DNA of 64,000 bases from Styela clava (GCF_964204865.1 NC_135262.1:5642001-5706000); one strand, 5' to 3'. Shown: positions 24,250-36,798, counted from the first letter of the stretch. The notes: a model not told the origin generated them from the letters alone. Made by a program: numbers and translations.

Positions 24250-27200
24250 ATAGTTTTTCAATTCTTGCATAATTGTGTGTTCAGTCAGGCAAAGCTAGGA
24301 TGGGATAAGCACACAATGTGCTCCACGTTTGCGGCATCTGCATAATTTGAATATATTTGTAGTCATATCAAAATGTGTAGAGAAATCACAATGATTGATA
24401 GATATTTCGATTTGGCTTTAGATCTCAATAAGGACCTCGACTTGCACTCACTCTAACTCAGCGGTCACTTTATTGAGCGTCTTCCGGATAGATAACGAGG
24501 AATTTCATGCAGACTCGGGTTGTGACAAATTAAGTGAACTTTTCAACAACAAAAAAAATCATCAGAATGCGTCGCATGATCATGTGATTGCTAATAACCA
24601 ATGAAAAAGCACTTCATTTTCCGGTCTCCTTCACCCGCTTTGTTTCTTTATTATACCTTACATCTTTCTCTTGTCACGTCAAATTTAGTCTGCGCTCAGG
24701 CGGTCTTTTCAAATTTGACGCCGTCAGGTGAGCACTGGTTTTATTTTTGCATATTTTTTTGTTAAGTTTAATGGTTTACGTGCATACTTGCATCGCTAAT
24801 CCTTCTATAATCCAACGCTTGTATTGCTTTACAGCCATCTTCTAAGATTTTTCCAGCTATACTAACACAGTTAAACTAAACTTAGGACTTGAATTATCGA
24901 TTCAAATGTCAACGTGGAATGGAGATTACAAGTTCTGAAATTGGTGAGATGAATCTAAACTGGGAGATGCAATGATTATTATTAGAGATCATCTTTTTCC
25001 TTCAGTTAGGCCTTAGCATAGTACTAGACGATTCTTGGTGTGTAATTGCTGAATCGAAGACGACGTCGTAAACGAAAGGAGGCGATCGAGAATAGTGCAT
25101 CTTAGCCATCTTACATATTTCAGATCGGGTTTATGCAAGCTGACTGAACGTAAACAAGCTGCGAATGTTGACATCGGAAACTGCTTGAGCGGAACAGAAA
25201 CTACGGTTAAACAAATATTCATTAATTAGGAATTACAGGCCATAATATAGCACTAGACTGAATTGAGTGTGTATTTGCGTTGAATCAAAGACCCATGGGA
25301 AGATATGCATGTGCAAAGATGTTTGGACCATTTCATAAATAAGATCTACATCATTGATGAATTAAAAACTCAACAGAGATGGTTGTGTTGGGATGTTCCG
25401 GATATAGTACAGGTGATTATAATTGCTTACTTTTTTTAAAATTATTTCAACGGTCACTTCTTTTGTTGTTTATGTCCAAACTGTTTTTTTGTCATGTCAA
25501 GAATTTACGTGGGCCCAAGTAGCGTTCTCTTTTTCCATATCTTTCAGTTATTTCAGATATTCAGATACATGACTAATAGCTGAAAATAAACTAAATAATA
25601 TTGCAGTTAGGCCATAACATAGTATTAAAGCGAGGGTTGTCGCCAAATTCCTGAATCGAAGACTCACGTAAGTTTAGTTGAAGAGAGGCGATCAAGGATT
25701 AATATGGTAACTGTTAATTTATTTACACGTATAAGTGCACAACCGCATGGAAATATATAGTATACAATCTTGGACAAATCAAGTGTTAGGATTCCGTCAG
25801 AGTCATTGTATTGTCTTCTTATATTACCCTTAACATGAATCTGATTACATACTGGGCTCTTGCGCTGAGAAACGTACGTTCGTTGTAAGTGTATTCAGAT
25901 TTACACTTTGAATAGTCTTCCAATAAATCCTTCGTTTCAGCTGTTTCACAAATAATATTTATTCTAACGGCAATTAATAAATGATCTCGTTTCATTCGCA
26001 GTCTTCTCGTTATCTTGCATAAATTTTTTTTTTTTTACAGTTATGTTTACTTATGCAGTTAGACAGTTAGACTAATATTAGGCCTAAAATCGTTATTTCG
26101 AGGTGGAATTGGACCACAAGTCTTGGAAATGTTGGCATCTGGATCAGCTAGAGGAAATGCGGTTACATGAACATTTATCCAGTTAAGCATGAAAAATTAG
26201 ATTGGTATTGATGACTGCGAATCTGCAGTCCGGGTTAAAGTTGTTTCATTCTTTAGTTAAAAATAGCGAACCTTGTGGCGGTGGTCAGCTGGGACAAATT
26301 GCATACCCGGATTACTTCGTTTGGCTTTCGTGACCATATATTTCAATATCGATCTCTCGTTATAAGTTATTTGGGTAATATATATATATATAAAGTAATT
26401 TGCTATACTGCTGCTTAGTTCATACTACTGTCTTCCTTATAAATTTTGTTTGCGGTTGTTCTCCACGTTATCATAAAAAGCTTTTTGTTTCTATTTTAGA
26501 AACTTAAAATCGGTCATGGAATTTATTCAATTAAAGAAAAACCGTTTTTATTTAAGCAAGATGATTGTCTTTCTGATGCGTTGTAAATATAATGTAGATT
26601 TTGCGTTTTGAATATGAGCCTTGCAGCAGAAATTTCAAAATTTGTCTTTTTAAAAACAATATCTAACATAGTCGGAATCCGATGTTTGTGTTACAGAAAT
26701 TGTCGGAATGTGAAATTAGTCTTTAAATGTATTCATTGGGAGCTGAAAGCTGCTTATCAAAGCAACGTAGGACTTCCGCTACGCCTGAGACTAAAACAAG
26801 TAAGTTGTTTCAAACAATTTGAAGTAAATTGAAATTTCGTATAAAAAAGCTATTAAATGTACAGTTTTCTACACTGCTATATTTTTGTTTTGCCTTAAAA
26901 ATTGTCAATCGGTGCTTGAAAGTATCCAATGCAAGCGAAAAACACCAAGCAAAATACGACTTTTCTGTGCGTCTTGAACATAAACAAGGTAAGGTAACTT
27001 TTATTATAGACAATATTAAATTCATTTCTCTTAAAACATTCCCAACCGCGGGCGTATTTTGTCTCGGGGATAAATTTTGCTTAGCATATTATGCTGCAAT
27101 AAATTGCTAATATTCTTTATTTCTTTATTATTACTATAATGCAGTGGCGGCGCGTCAATAGGGCCAACCGGGGCAATGCCCCGGTTGTTTTTTCGGTATA

Positions 27201-28277
27201 ATAAAAAGTATTCGAAAAATACCTCAATATCGCTTGCACAGACTGTATACACTAGCCATATTCTCCCGACATGCTTCATGTTTCGCTCGCAAAGCCTTCG
27301 CCGAACGTCGACGGGGCGACGCCGATTTTGCCCCGGTTGCCACCTACAGAGTCCCTCTACCCTACATGATTCAAATATATCAGATTATTTAAAGTTGAGT
27401 TGACAATTGCCAGGACCTCCTTGTATTATGTTGTCGAAACCCATCTTGGAGACGAGGGCTTGCTTCAGCTTGAGGTCCACCATCTAGTACTTTCTTCCCT
27501 TTGCTTATTTCTCCATGTTAAGCGTGAACAACTCTGTTTCAGTTTTCTTTAGGTTTTTAAATAGTTGAACAACTCTCTCTCCAGCTTTTTAAGGTTTAAA
27601 TAGTTGTGTGTAAAAAATATCAATAATGCTAAGTAAATATAGATACTATCCATATATATGTGAAAGTGAACGATGAAAATTATTTCTCAGCTATGGGCAT
27701 TCTTAGTTGAGTACGTTCCTCATTTTTGAACTGGATAAGCGTTTGTGAGCCATGTGCCGAAACTTATTTCAGTCAGTCGCCCATATTGTGTGAATTTAAT
27801 AAATTCATGCCTTATTTCAGAGGTTGTCAAACTTTATTTTCAATATTTTTCTATTTAAAAAAATTAGCTTATTTCTTTACAATCGTAACCAGCAAACAAG
27901 GAAGGTCTATTCGTAGTGATAGCGTAACAGCCCGCGATAACCGATCTTATGACAATACTTGTTGTTGATCATAGCTTGTATTGAAACTAAAGTAGCCTAC
28001 CATATGTCAACATATAAAAGCGTTCCGCCATGATTTGTCCGAATAATCTCACCCTGAAGTACACTTGCCAGAGTTGTTCTCTCTAGCTTTGTATTGTTGT
28101 TGGGTTGAAATATCCGAAATAAGGCAGGGCAAGATCAAATCTAACAAATTTTCAATAAGCTTAACGCACCCTCAGAAAGTTGTATACGCCCCCCCTCGTG
28201 GGATGATCCCTAACTGCTGCTTACGATCAGCAACTATTCCTATTGAGGCCGACATCTAACTTTATTTTATCATGCAG
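24250..28277. other. Copy A, non-repeat part with exon-like modules of unknown nature
   Basis: No known protein family is visible. Several short blocks sit between good acceptor and donor sites and recur in diverged form. A module beginning CAG then TTAGGCC(T/A)TA(G/A)CATAGTA occurs at about 25,007 and 25,607; the first reads LGLSIVLDDSWCVIAESK before a stop. Another pair ends (C/A)TAAAACAA(G)GTAAG near 26,800 and 26,990. All recur in copy B (39,147; 39,713; 40,905; 41,090), with small indels. They could be exons of an unknown gene, decayed exons, or chance. Confidence 0.25.
27142..27335. mobile_element. hAT-like MITE fragment, copy A only
   Basis: It begins CAGTGGCGGCGCGTCAATAG, and a GGGGCAATGCCCCGG palindrome follows. 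The right side has GCCCCGGTTGCC but lacks the mirror of CAGTGGCGG, so that end is truncated. Copy B has unrelated sequence at this place. Confidence 0.55.
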
Positions 28278-28406
28278 GTTCTGTCCGGATTACGGAACAA
28301 GCTGATTGAAGCGACAACGGAACTCCCAAATCATTTGTTCGTAGAAGGCAATGGAATCCGCTATGATATTGAAATGGTCTTCTACCGATGTGATCGTTTC
28401 TTTTGA
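28278..28406 (+). other. Exon-like open block, unknown
   Basis: After an acceptor-like TTATCATGCAG, 42 codons run open to TGA, with a protein-like mix of residues (VLSGLRNKLIEATTE, then FVEGNGIRYDIEMVFYRCD). The copy B equivalent (from 43,323) has about 28 extra bases after ACAAATCAT that break the frame, unless a GTATTT...TCGTAG stretch is spliced. A third, shorter relative starts at 41,638 (GTTATGTCCTGATTACG). I do not recognise the family; it may be a decayed exon. Confidence 0.2.
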
Positions 28407-29805
28407 TCAGCTCTTGTGTACCTGCAGGGTAAGTGCAAATTTGCCATTGTTGGGCGAAGTACTAAAACTAAAAAATCATCCGATTCAGGCAATGGTGCCT
28501 GGTGGATGGATTATGACGAGTCCACAAGTTATTATTCTATTCGGAGACTGATAAATAGGCGGTCAAAGTCCCGTCATTGACTCGATGCAGTGATATTGGT
28601 GAGCTAATATTCCAGTAAACAAAATTTCAGTTTTTCCCTTGTCTATTGCTGCTGCTAAATAATATATTCTGCACCCACGGAAATATAGTTACTGTTGCCA
28701 TATGCAGCTCCCAGTACACAAGCTAGCTGATGAATTTTATAACTACTCAAATCGCCTGGTCTGAGTCTCAAATGTTATTTCTGATGTTATTGGACACGAA
28801 ATGGACATGCGTATCGTCTTGTTATTAGGTTGGTGTTGTTGGTGTGAAAATATCGCCTTTTTTGTACTAACTACTGGACGAATTGCTTGGAAATTTTCAG
28901 TGATTAAAGTATGAACTTGAAAAGGTAGAGGGCAATTACTTCTATCTATTTCAAAAATTTCTGTCCACTGTGTGATTCATTTGTTCGTTGCCGTTGACGT
29001 CATCAAAATTAGATGCCGTCGCGTCCCCAAAATTGAAGTTGCGCACATTTTGGGGGTTTCGCTTGAGCGTTAACAATCTGGGGGTCAAACAGTACCTTAC
29101 TTCTTCGTGTTGGCTTTCGTGTCCATATATTTGAGCATCGCTCTCTTGTTGTATGAGTTAAACAAATTTATATGTATTTCTAACTTTTTGAATAATCAAA
29201 ATCTACTTCTCTTCTGCAGTGTCCTGTCCTGCGTTGAATCTATTCTTATATTTCAGTTGCGTTCTGGATTGAAAGGTCAAAGAAGAGATTGACAACACGG
29301 CGACAGAAATGAATGGCTTGATAGTTCTTCAGAATTATATAAATCGAATATTTTTATTTTTCCTTAACCACTCTTTTACCTTGGTTTGTCGGATATCAAA
29401 GCCTACCCCATATCTACGTGAAAGTTTAAAATGAGCCCCCTTGATTTTACTGAATTCTTTAACGACTGTTTGTTGCTTTGGGATAATTTGTGTTATCAAA
29501 ATGAGGTTTCACCCATTGTGCGCTCTTATCCAAATGGCGGCCATGGCTGGGTGCGGGGGCAGTGGCCCTCATGCCTAAATATGCCACGGAGCCAAGGTAT
29601 CACCCAAAAATTCCCAATTCTTCATTTCATGTCTGATCTAGTCGGAAAAGCTTAATATCTCAATGTTGCTCGCTTTTAAACAATCTGTCCCTGCATTCTC
29701 ACTAATATCTCAAAACCTAATCCATCTCTCGTATATTTTTTCTGAGCGCTAGCTAATGTTTTGGGTGAGTTCCCCAGATTACATTTTCTTAGCCCTTCAT
29801 TTCAG

Positions 29806-29918
29806 AGATTTCGCACCCAAGAATTGGCTTGATCGGAAAGCTAGCAAACGTTCCAAGTAAGCCAAGGCTCTTACAATATGTTTTCGTGTATTTATTCCTT
29901 TTTGTGAAGAATAATAAA
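29806..29918 (+). other. Possible 3'-terminal exon with poly(A) signal
   Basis: Acceptor CTTCATTTCAG is followed by an open stretch reading DFAPKNWLDRKASKRSK and TAA at 29858-29860; AATAAA lies 52 bases further, at 29913-29918. The same exon, stop and AATAAA are present in copy B (TAA at 44784-44786, AATAAA at 44839-44844). No upstream exon can be joined with confidence and no family is recognised. Confidence 0.25.
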
Positions 29919-30059
29919 ATTATTAAAGCAATATCCTTTTTCCGTGATTATTGGTTGTAAGGAGTTCGGTTTTGTTAAGCGCGGATAAGAAATAAGATTT
30001 GGGAGCATAGGTGTAAGAAGTGTCTTAAAAGATCATGCAGCATAACACGCAGAATCCCG

Positions 30060-31130
30060 CCACTGGTTTATGACGTCACACTGGCAAGCCGTGATTTTAT
30101 GTGGCGCGCTGTCGCCGGATCCAGGCTGAAACGACGAGATTCGTTTTTATCTCTGACCGACCATGGGCCATAGATAAATCGAGTATAATTGCAGGAATCT
30201 ATTCCTGATCATGCGTGATCATACATGATGTGAATGAAAATGTCAAAAGTCTTTATTTTCTGAGATCTGACCCTTCGATTTCCTTCATTTTCTCTTATTT
30301 TGAGTTTTTCATCGTCTCACTCTGACCCTTCGATTTCCTTCATTTTCTCTTATTTTGAGTTTTTTATCCTCTCACTGCTCGGGTTTCTCCTTCGCTATGT
30401 AGATCTTTGCGCCACCCTTCCAGTGAAGACACACATTTGATAAGCGGATGTTACATTCGCGGGATTCAAACTTCAGTCACCGTCAACAAATTTATGGTCT
30501 ACCCAGCGCCTTTACTAACTAGGCCAATTCAGAACTTTGAAACGAAGGTCTATGGTCTAATATTCATTTATCCTCTCAAAGGACTTGTAAAAAAAAAGAA
30601 ATTATAAAGTCATTTAAGATGAATGATAAATATTAGAACTTAGCACTTTGATCTCATCTTCGTCTTCGGCCTAGTTGGTAAAGGCGGTTGATATACCTTT
30701 AGTTTGTTCATGGTGACCAAAGTTTGAATCCCGCGAACTTACTCTTCCGTATCAATTTCGTGTCTTCATTAATCGGATTACGCAGATATCTAAAATATGA
30801 AGGAAGCTCCGACTTAAAAGAAGATAGAACTCCCAAAATAAACGAAAATGGGGAAAATTGAAGGGTCAATCCCAAAGTAAACGAAAATGGGGAAAACTGA
30901 AGGGTCTTTTCTTGGAAAAAGTGAAATTTCGACATTTTTATTTGAATCACACATGATCAAGCATGATCGTTGATAAATTTCAGTAATTACACTCGATTTA
31001 CTCATTGCCGATGGTCGGCCAGAGATAAAAATTTATGCGTCCTATCGGGCCCGGATCCGGCGCCAGCGCGCCCCAAAATGCCGCTGCTCGTTAGGATGAC
31101 GTCATAACCTAGTGACGTCATACGCATGGT
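30060..31130. mobile_element. Foldback element with tRNA-like arms, copy A
   Basis: Two arms of several hundred bases are inverted copies of each other. Outer blocks GG(T)TTATGACGTCAC and GCGCGCTG(T/G)CGCCGGATCC face their complements at about 31,055-31,110. ATCTCTGACCGACCAT faces its complement near 31,010, and paired ACCCTTC(G/A)(A/G)TTT blocks lie at 30,265-30,330 and 30,855-30,905. Each inner arm holds a tRNA-like promoter pair: an A-box-like GGCCTAGTTGGTAAAGGCG and a B-box-like AGTTTGAATCCCGCG (30,668-30,743 plus, 30,457-30,535 minus). It looks like two tRNA-derived SINE-like units head to head, able to form a long hairpin. Confidence 0.65.
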
Positions 31131-32118
31131 GAACACGCCATTCCTACATACACCACGACGATCGCTAGTTTATCCCGGACAACAACTATTCGAAACCCCT
31201 GATAAACCAATCCCAGACTCGGAGCCAGCATCTCATCATTTTCTCATGGTTGATATTTATTAAATACGCATTAATTCAAAATAAAAAAAGGAATCGAACT
31301 GTCTAAATTATGTTAAAATAACACAATCTGCTAAGATACCGGCACAGAACAAAAATTGTGACAGAGCATAAAAAGAGTAAGTGAGATTTGGATATACTTA
31401 GCGCAAGCACAAAGTTCCAAATGCCATTTTTCAGCCCTATTAGTAGTCAATTAACACTAATATAATTACACCAAATCAGGCGGGCCCCAATTAAAGAGTG
31501 TTACTCGTATTTTTAGATGGCAGTCTAACGCTCTGTAACCGGGTTTTAGGTCAGCGCTTGCTTCGCCGATCCAGATATTCACTCCACGGCAGATGACCAA
31601 CGTGGGCTATGGGTACCGGTTTGCTCAATTCAATTCAAAATGAAAATACAATTGTACAATTCTAAAACACTCGCTATCAGGATAAAACTGCCATTTTACG
31701 TCTGCTTGATTCGAGATGAATATTTTCTTTTTCCTCCGTCCAGAACGTACCTGAAATTTTAAAAAAAATGGCCTAAAATGGCGATAACTTCTGGACTAAA
31801 AATGCGACGCCAATTACATATTCTACAATACCAATTATGAGACTACAACACCACATTCTTGGGATTGAATAACACTTTGACAAAGGATCACTTGGGACAG
31901 CGAAAATTGACAGCATTCGACTCCAAACCAGACAGCCGTGAGTTAAATAAAAAGGGACAAGCGTTTCAATAGGATTTGAAGACATGTAATTCATAATATT
32001 CAATACAATAAATTTATGGAATATTTTAGGTCATTCTCATTTTGAGTCGTCAGGCAATCCGATCTTCAACTGGCAGCAAACAACACGAAAACACTATATT
32101 GATTTCATTTCAGATATG

Positions 32119-32267
32119 GTACTCTCGAAGTATGTGAACCGAGATGGCGGACACCGGAATGAGTGTGTGTACCAGGTTAGGGCTAGGCCATAATTTCAGG
32201 GCCAACCCCAACCTGGTACGCACTCATTCCGGTGTCCGCCTTCTTGGTACGCATACTTCAGAAGTAT
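32119..32267. mobile_element. Palindromic MITE (GTACTCTCGAAGTATGTG), copy A
   Basis: GTACTCTCGAAGTATGTG, GATGGCGGACACCGGAATGA and CCAGGTTAGGGCTAGGCC are mirrored by TCATTCCGGTGTCCGCC and GGTACGCATACTTCAGAAGTA. It is a subfamily of the GTACTCC MITE with a different, longer inverted repeat. Confidence 0.75.
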
Positions 32268-32762
32268 CAACCAATTATAGTTAGGCGAATATACTTGAAA
32301 TTCAGAATCGCAGCCAAAATTGGACATCAAATATATCGATTATATTTTACGCCTTTATAAGAAGACATTGAATAATTACCTACTATATCCCGATTCGTAA
32401 GATTCATGTCTGTTCTGGGCAGAATCTGAAAAATTGTTTACAAGAATAATAACTATTCACATATATATATGTAGCTATTTGACTTAGTGCGCTGTTATGA
32501 GTAACGGACACACGACTGTTTTCTTCCCGTTGAGATATTGATGAATCATGATTCTTATTGTGACTCCGTGAACTGACCGAATGATGGATTCTGGGTTTTC
32601 AATAATTTATGTTTCTTAGTGACCTATTACAATAGAAGTTCGCATACAATCATGGCGTTGAAATGAGAAATTTAAAAATATCTTCTTAGTAATCAAGATT
32701 CGATTATTAAGCTATCAGGTATCCAAAAATGCCCAGATTTAGTATTTAGTGCGAGTTTAGTA

Positions 32763-32872
32763 GGTGCTCCCGAAGTATGTGCACCAAGATGGCGCACAAC
32801 CTGAACATAGTATGTGTACCCGATTAGGGTTATCAGGTTGTGCGCTATCTTGGTGCACATACTTCTGATGAC
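32763..32872. mobile_element. Near-perfect palindromic MITE, copy A
   Basis: GCTCCCGAAGTATGTGCACC, AAGATGGCGCACAACCTGA and, after a short loop, TCAGGTTGTGCGCTATCTTG and GTGCACATACTTCTG. The arms pair over more than 30 bases with few mismatches. Only the terminal repeat of the GTACTCC family remains. Confidence 0.75.
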
Positions 32873-33592
32873 TAGTTTGTTCCCAGTGACTAGTTGAGTT
32901 ATTGATAAAACATGATTATTATTGTGGGTGACAACTCGGGCGAACTGACTGAGTGATGAAATTATCAAGTATTCAAAACCGCCCAGCTTCAGTAGTTAAT
33001 GTCAGCTCGGCACGACCCAACACGCAGTGGAATAGATATATCGAAGTAGAACTTACCAACTGCAGCTATCCCGAGACCAGGATATGATTTTTGGAGAACA
33101 TACGGGTGAAATATTTCATTCCGGCTTCGTCTCCATATATTTGAGCATTGCTATCTTGTTCCTTCAAAATCTCATTTCGCATTCGTACGCCTGCTATATA
33201 ATAAAGCATTTGGTGTGAAAATATTTTGGCGCAAGATGGAAGAAAGATAATAGCCGTATAATAATGTTTTTCAGCGTTTAAGTTAACAGAGCTGTAATAA
33301 GTTGGTAGAAATAATTATTTGATGCTGTACAACTTCATTAGTATAAGCACAAAAATTCACAATTATCACAATACAGCTTTGTTTATGTATAGAAAAACTT
33401 ATGGTCACGATCGTTCTTGTTGAATACGGAAAATCATTGAGAACGCAGAATTTACTTTTAAGATTTTGTTGTTGGTGAAGCGCTTGAATTATTTAAAATC
33501 ATACATTTTACAAACAATACGAACAAACAATATACGTCTTTCTTCACAAATAAAAATATTTTTGATATAATAGAAAACATATTCGCCCCAAC

Positions 33593-33986
33593 CTGTCCAT
33601 TTACATCGATCAATTGCCACTCGGCCACCAGCAGTAACAATATCTTCTACCTTCACAAAGACCTGTAATTAAATTGGAAATTATAAAACATTTAGTCTAT
33701 AATCAAGTTGTAATAACTTTAGATTTTGTAACATTTTTAGGCCAACTATCTTTCCATTTACATCGACCAATCGTCACTCGTCCACTAGCAGTAACAATAT
33801 CTTCCTTCTTCACAAAGCCCTGTACTTAAGATTAAAAATTATAAGGCCTTTGCTTTATAATCAAGTTATGATGGGACTGATGAACTAAAATTCAATTACT
33901 TACCTTTCTACCTACATCATCAGTCGTCACTCCACCATCAATCAGGCCAATATCATATGACGGTAGATTTTTCCTCACTTTTATGT
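33593..33986 (-). other. Three tandem exon-like modules, copy A
   Basis: On the minus strand three related blocks follow TACAG acceptors: starts at 33,986, 33,819 and 33,662. The last two read FVKKEDIVTASGRVTIGRCK and FVKVEDIVTAGGRVAIDRCK; the first is more diverged (DIGLIDGGVTTD) and ends in a good donor GTAAGT at 33,903. The third ends GGACAG before GTTGGG. Copy B (48,630-49,110) has stops or a one-base shift in these frames and a 32-bp tandem repeat in the third module. They look like a duplicated exon of an unidentified gene, partly decayed. Confidence 0.3.
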
Positions 33987-34815
33987 CTGTAACTTGAAAG
34001 TAATAGTTATGACTTACAATTTAGCAATGATACAAAGTTCTTGTGCAAAGTAGGAAATTATAAACAGCACTTTGACCAGGATTACAACTCACAAAAAAAA
34101 TGACCAGAAAACAAGACTTGATTCATAAATAAAAACGTTGCAAAACACGTGAATAAATACACTCAAAAAGTATATAAGAAAAGAAACAAGAACTCAATGC
34201 TGAAAATATATTCATCATATAACACTCGAAGTTCTGAATAGGACTAAAAAATGCGCCATGAATCGAAATAGATTATTATTCATAAATCTTCAAGCTCTAG
34301 CTCAATTCAAAATAGAATGGAAGAATGGCAATGAATTAGTGAACTTTGTTATATCTGGACCTTCCCTGTCTTGAAACTGTTCATATACCCTGAGCACACT
34401 AGCGCAGAAACGACCTTTCACTACCACGCCCTGACCTGAAATGTGGCACGCGCGACAAATATTTTTTTATGGTCAAAAGAGAAGAAAAAAGGCAGTATCA
34501 AAGAGAAACACAAGGAAAGGGAGTTGTCATTTTTAATAAAGAAACGAAGATACTCTAACCCCATTCTCACTCTGATCAATGGCCAATGATTGTTGTTTAT
34601 TGTTTACTATTGGAAATAAAGAACGTAGATTTATTTGAGATGTGACTTCGACTCGCAAAAATACTTTACTTCAGCCTTCGTTGATATAAATTATATCTGT
34701 ATTAAGAGCACCATTACTGCGGGTACAGCAAGGGTCATCTTTCTACGGCAAGGCAGAATACTGTATTCATATTTAAGTCGACTTAATCATATGAAGAACC
34801 ACGACTTCTCTATAA

Positions 34816-35660
34816 CAGTAACCAACCGCTGGTCCGCGAAGCTTTTTTGTCGGTCCGCGAAAAATGTCGTTATTTGTGTTTTTTCTGCGGTCTCAATCGC
34901 TTTACCGAAGACGGAGTAGCATTGGTGTATTACGCAATTTCTCTTCCGCCGTCATATCGCTGTTTGATAAGCGGTAAATGGCCGGGCGACGTCTTAGCGC
35001 CGAGTAATCACACTTTTCGCTTTTGATTCAATGCAAAAAGGGCTCCGTCAAATCTCGCAAGATTCAGAAATCTAAAAATCGGCACGCGTGCTTTTTGTGT
35101 TCTGCATGCTTTTCCCGATTTCCCGACTTTGTCATTGTAATGTGAATTCATTTTGTTTTAGACTACGATCAACTTCAGAGAAATTAATATGACGAACCCG
35201 ATGAAAAAGAAAAAGCTTGATTAAAGTTTTGATTCTACTTTACGGTCGAGATTTAAAAAAGGAATCACTGTCACAAATCTGGATATCTCTTGATATCGAA
35301 TACCCATCGTTAAATAATGATTTGGCATGTGCATGTTTCTTATGTAAAATGTTTTTTGTGCCTTTTTTACGCACAATGGGTGCCCAGCACTATGTTTTAT
35401 TACGCAAATATATGGTAATATTTTATGTTCCACCCATTTCAATTTTGGTCGGCACATTATTTGATAGTTTGTCTGTATATCAATTATTTTTGAGTGTGCC
35501 TTTTTTTTTATCCAGAAGCATAGTGGGTTCTCGATATTGCATTATATCACGCAAATATATGTTATTATTTTATGTTCCACTCATTTTAATTTTTCCGGTC
35601 GGCGAGTATATTTTATTTAATTTTACTGGTCCGCCAGGGTAGAAAGGTTGGGAACCACTG
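34816..35660. mobile_element. hAT-type MITE, copy A
   Basis: The left end CAGTAACCAACCGCTGGTCC and the right end GGTTGGGAACCACTG (inverse CAGTGGTTCCCAACC) with GGTCCGC blocks at both sides are typical hAT ends. Flanks CTCTATAA (34808-34815) and CTCTATAG (35661-35668) form an 8-bp target-site duplication with one mismatch. Frames of up to 141 codons inside show no transposase motif and are not credible genes. Confidence 0.85.
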
Positions 35661-35944
35661 CTCTATAGGATATGCCGGGACTAGTTATCTATTAGCAATA
35701 TGGACTTGATGGCGACGGGGTCTAAACTAGCGTTTAAATGAGCGAGGGGTCGGCAGAAACAGGATGTGCGATAACATGCGTACTCCGAACGAACGCTCAG
35801 CACCATGATCAAACCGTCGACCCTGGTTCCCACATTCATTTGTCAAGTGCCAGTATTTAGCGCTGAAAATCCATAATTTAGCAGCTGTTTTTGAATCTAA
35901 TATTGGAGATTCGTCTGATCAGCATGGGGCTTACAATTAAACAA

Positions 35945-36275
35945 TTCTATTCTAAACGCGGCGGTATGGCTCATCGTGCTAAGCGTTAGGAATACGCTCG
36001 CCATCGCACCTCTGATTACCCTGCGTGGGTGTGCATCCCATGCGGGGATGGTTATGTGCGAGAGGATAGCTTGACTCCTCGCCGACACAGGGTGGTTCAC
36101 GTAACCGCTGGTCGGTTACGGCTTCCTGCTCCACCAAGTCCATGCTTGCGGGAAAAAAAACTAGCTAATCCCATACCCGACATGGAATGGTAACCGGACG
36201 AATGGCCACGGTTCGCCATACGATTAAGCCGTCTTATCGGCTTTCCTCTCCGCTAGGATGAATCCTATATCAGAA
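35945..36275 (+). repeat. tRNA-derived SINE, copy A
   Basis: The head holds a Pol III A box (TGGCTCATCGTGCTAAGCG) and, about 60 bases on, a B box (GGGTGTGCATCCC; GGGTTCGCATCCC in copy B). The body has CACGTAACCGCTGGTCGGTT and CTAATCCCATACCCGAC; the tail ends CTCTCCGCTAGGATGAATCC. Related copies: 612-897 and a reverse 3' fragment at 41,860-42,030. Confidence 0.75.
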
Positions 36276-36798
36276 ATAACTAAAACACCGTGAGATGCTC
36301 CTTTTGAATTTCTTTAGCTTGTCAAGGAAAATTAGAGTTCCTGCACAAACGGAAATCATTCTCATTTAACAGTCAACATCCGGCGTAAAAAATCAATAGA
36401 ACATGCAAAGGAAACGAAGCGCAAAACATGCAGATCTCCAGTCAAGGGTTGAAGAAGGGTTCATCTCTATAAATTGGGAAAACACGAATTCAGTAAACAA
36501 ACTCAGCGTCACCGGCACCGCACAATTTGAAACCAAGGTTGGCTTTGCCGGCCGGGACTACGCCTCAACATATTCATTGAAACGTGCAACACCTACTTTG
36601 TTTGATTTTGTGCGCCGCTGTTGACTGATTGTACAAGCCCGGTACAATACCTGGTCATATTACTTACAGTAAACCGTACCACACAGATCATTCAGTGTTA
36701 CACATGTGTTTGTCTGATCTTATGCGACGTTATTTCGCTGATAATTGACAATACGTAACTGATTGTGGCTAGCCTGAAGGTTTAGTCATTCATTAACT

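Larger units (their letters stand above)
31140..34200. other. Copy A, intergenic-like stretch with palindromic MITEs and exon relics
   Basis: Holds two palindromic MITEs (32,119 and 32,763) and a row of three related exon-like modules on the minus strand (33,593-33,986), each listed separately. The rest shows no gene that I can support. The copy B counterpart is about 46,065-49,295. Confidence 0.4.

Noticed and set aside
35217-35642. 141-codon open frame on the plus strand
   Set aside because: It lies wholly inside the hAT MITE at 34,816-35,660, is rich in Phe/Leu/Val from T-rich DNA, and in copy B is cut to 105 codons. No transposase motifs.
35965-36045. Possible tRNA gene
   Set aside because: A and B boxes are present but no cloverleaf or acceptor stem can be formed; it is the head of a SINE that continues for 250 more bases.
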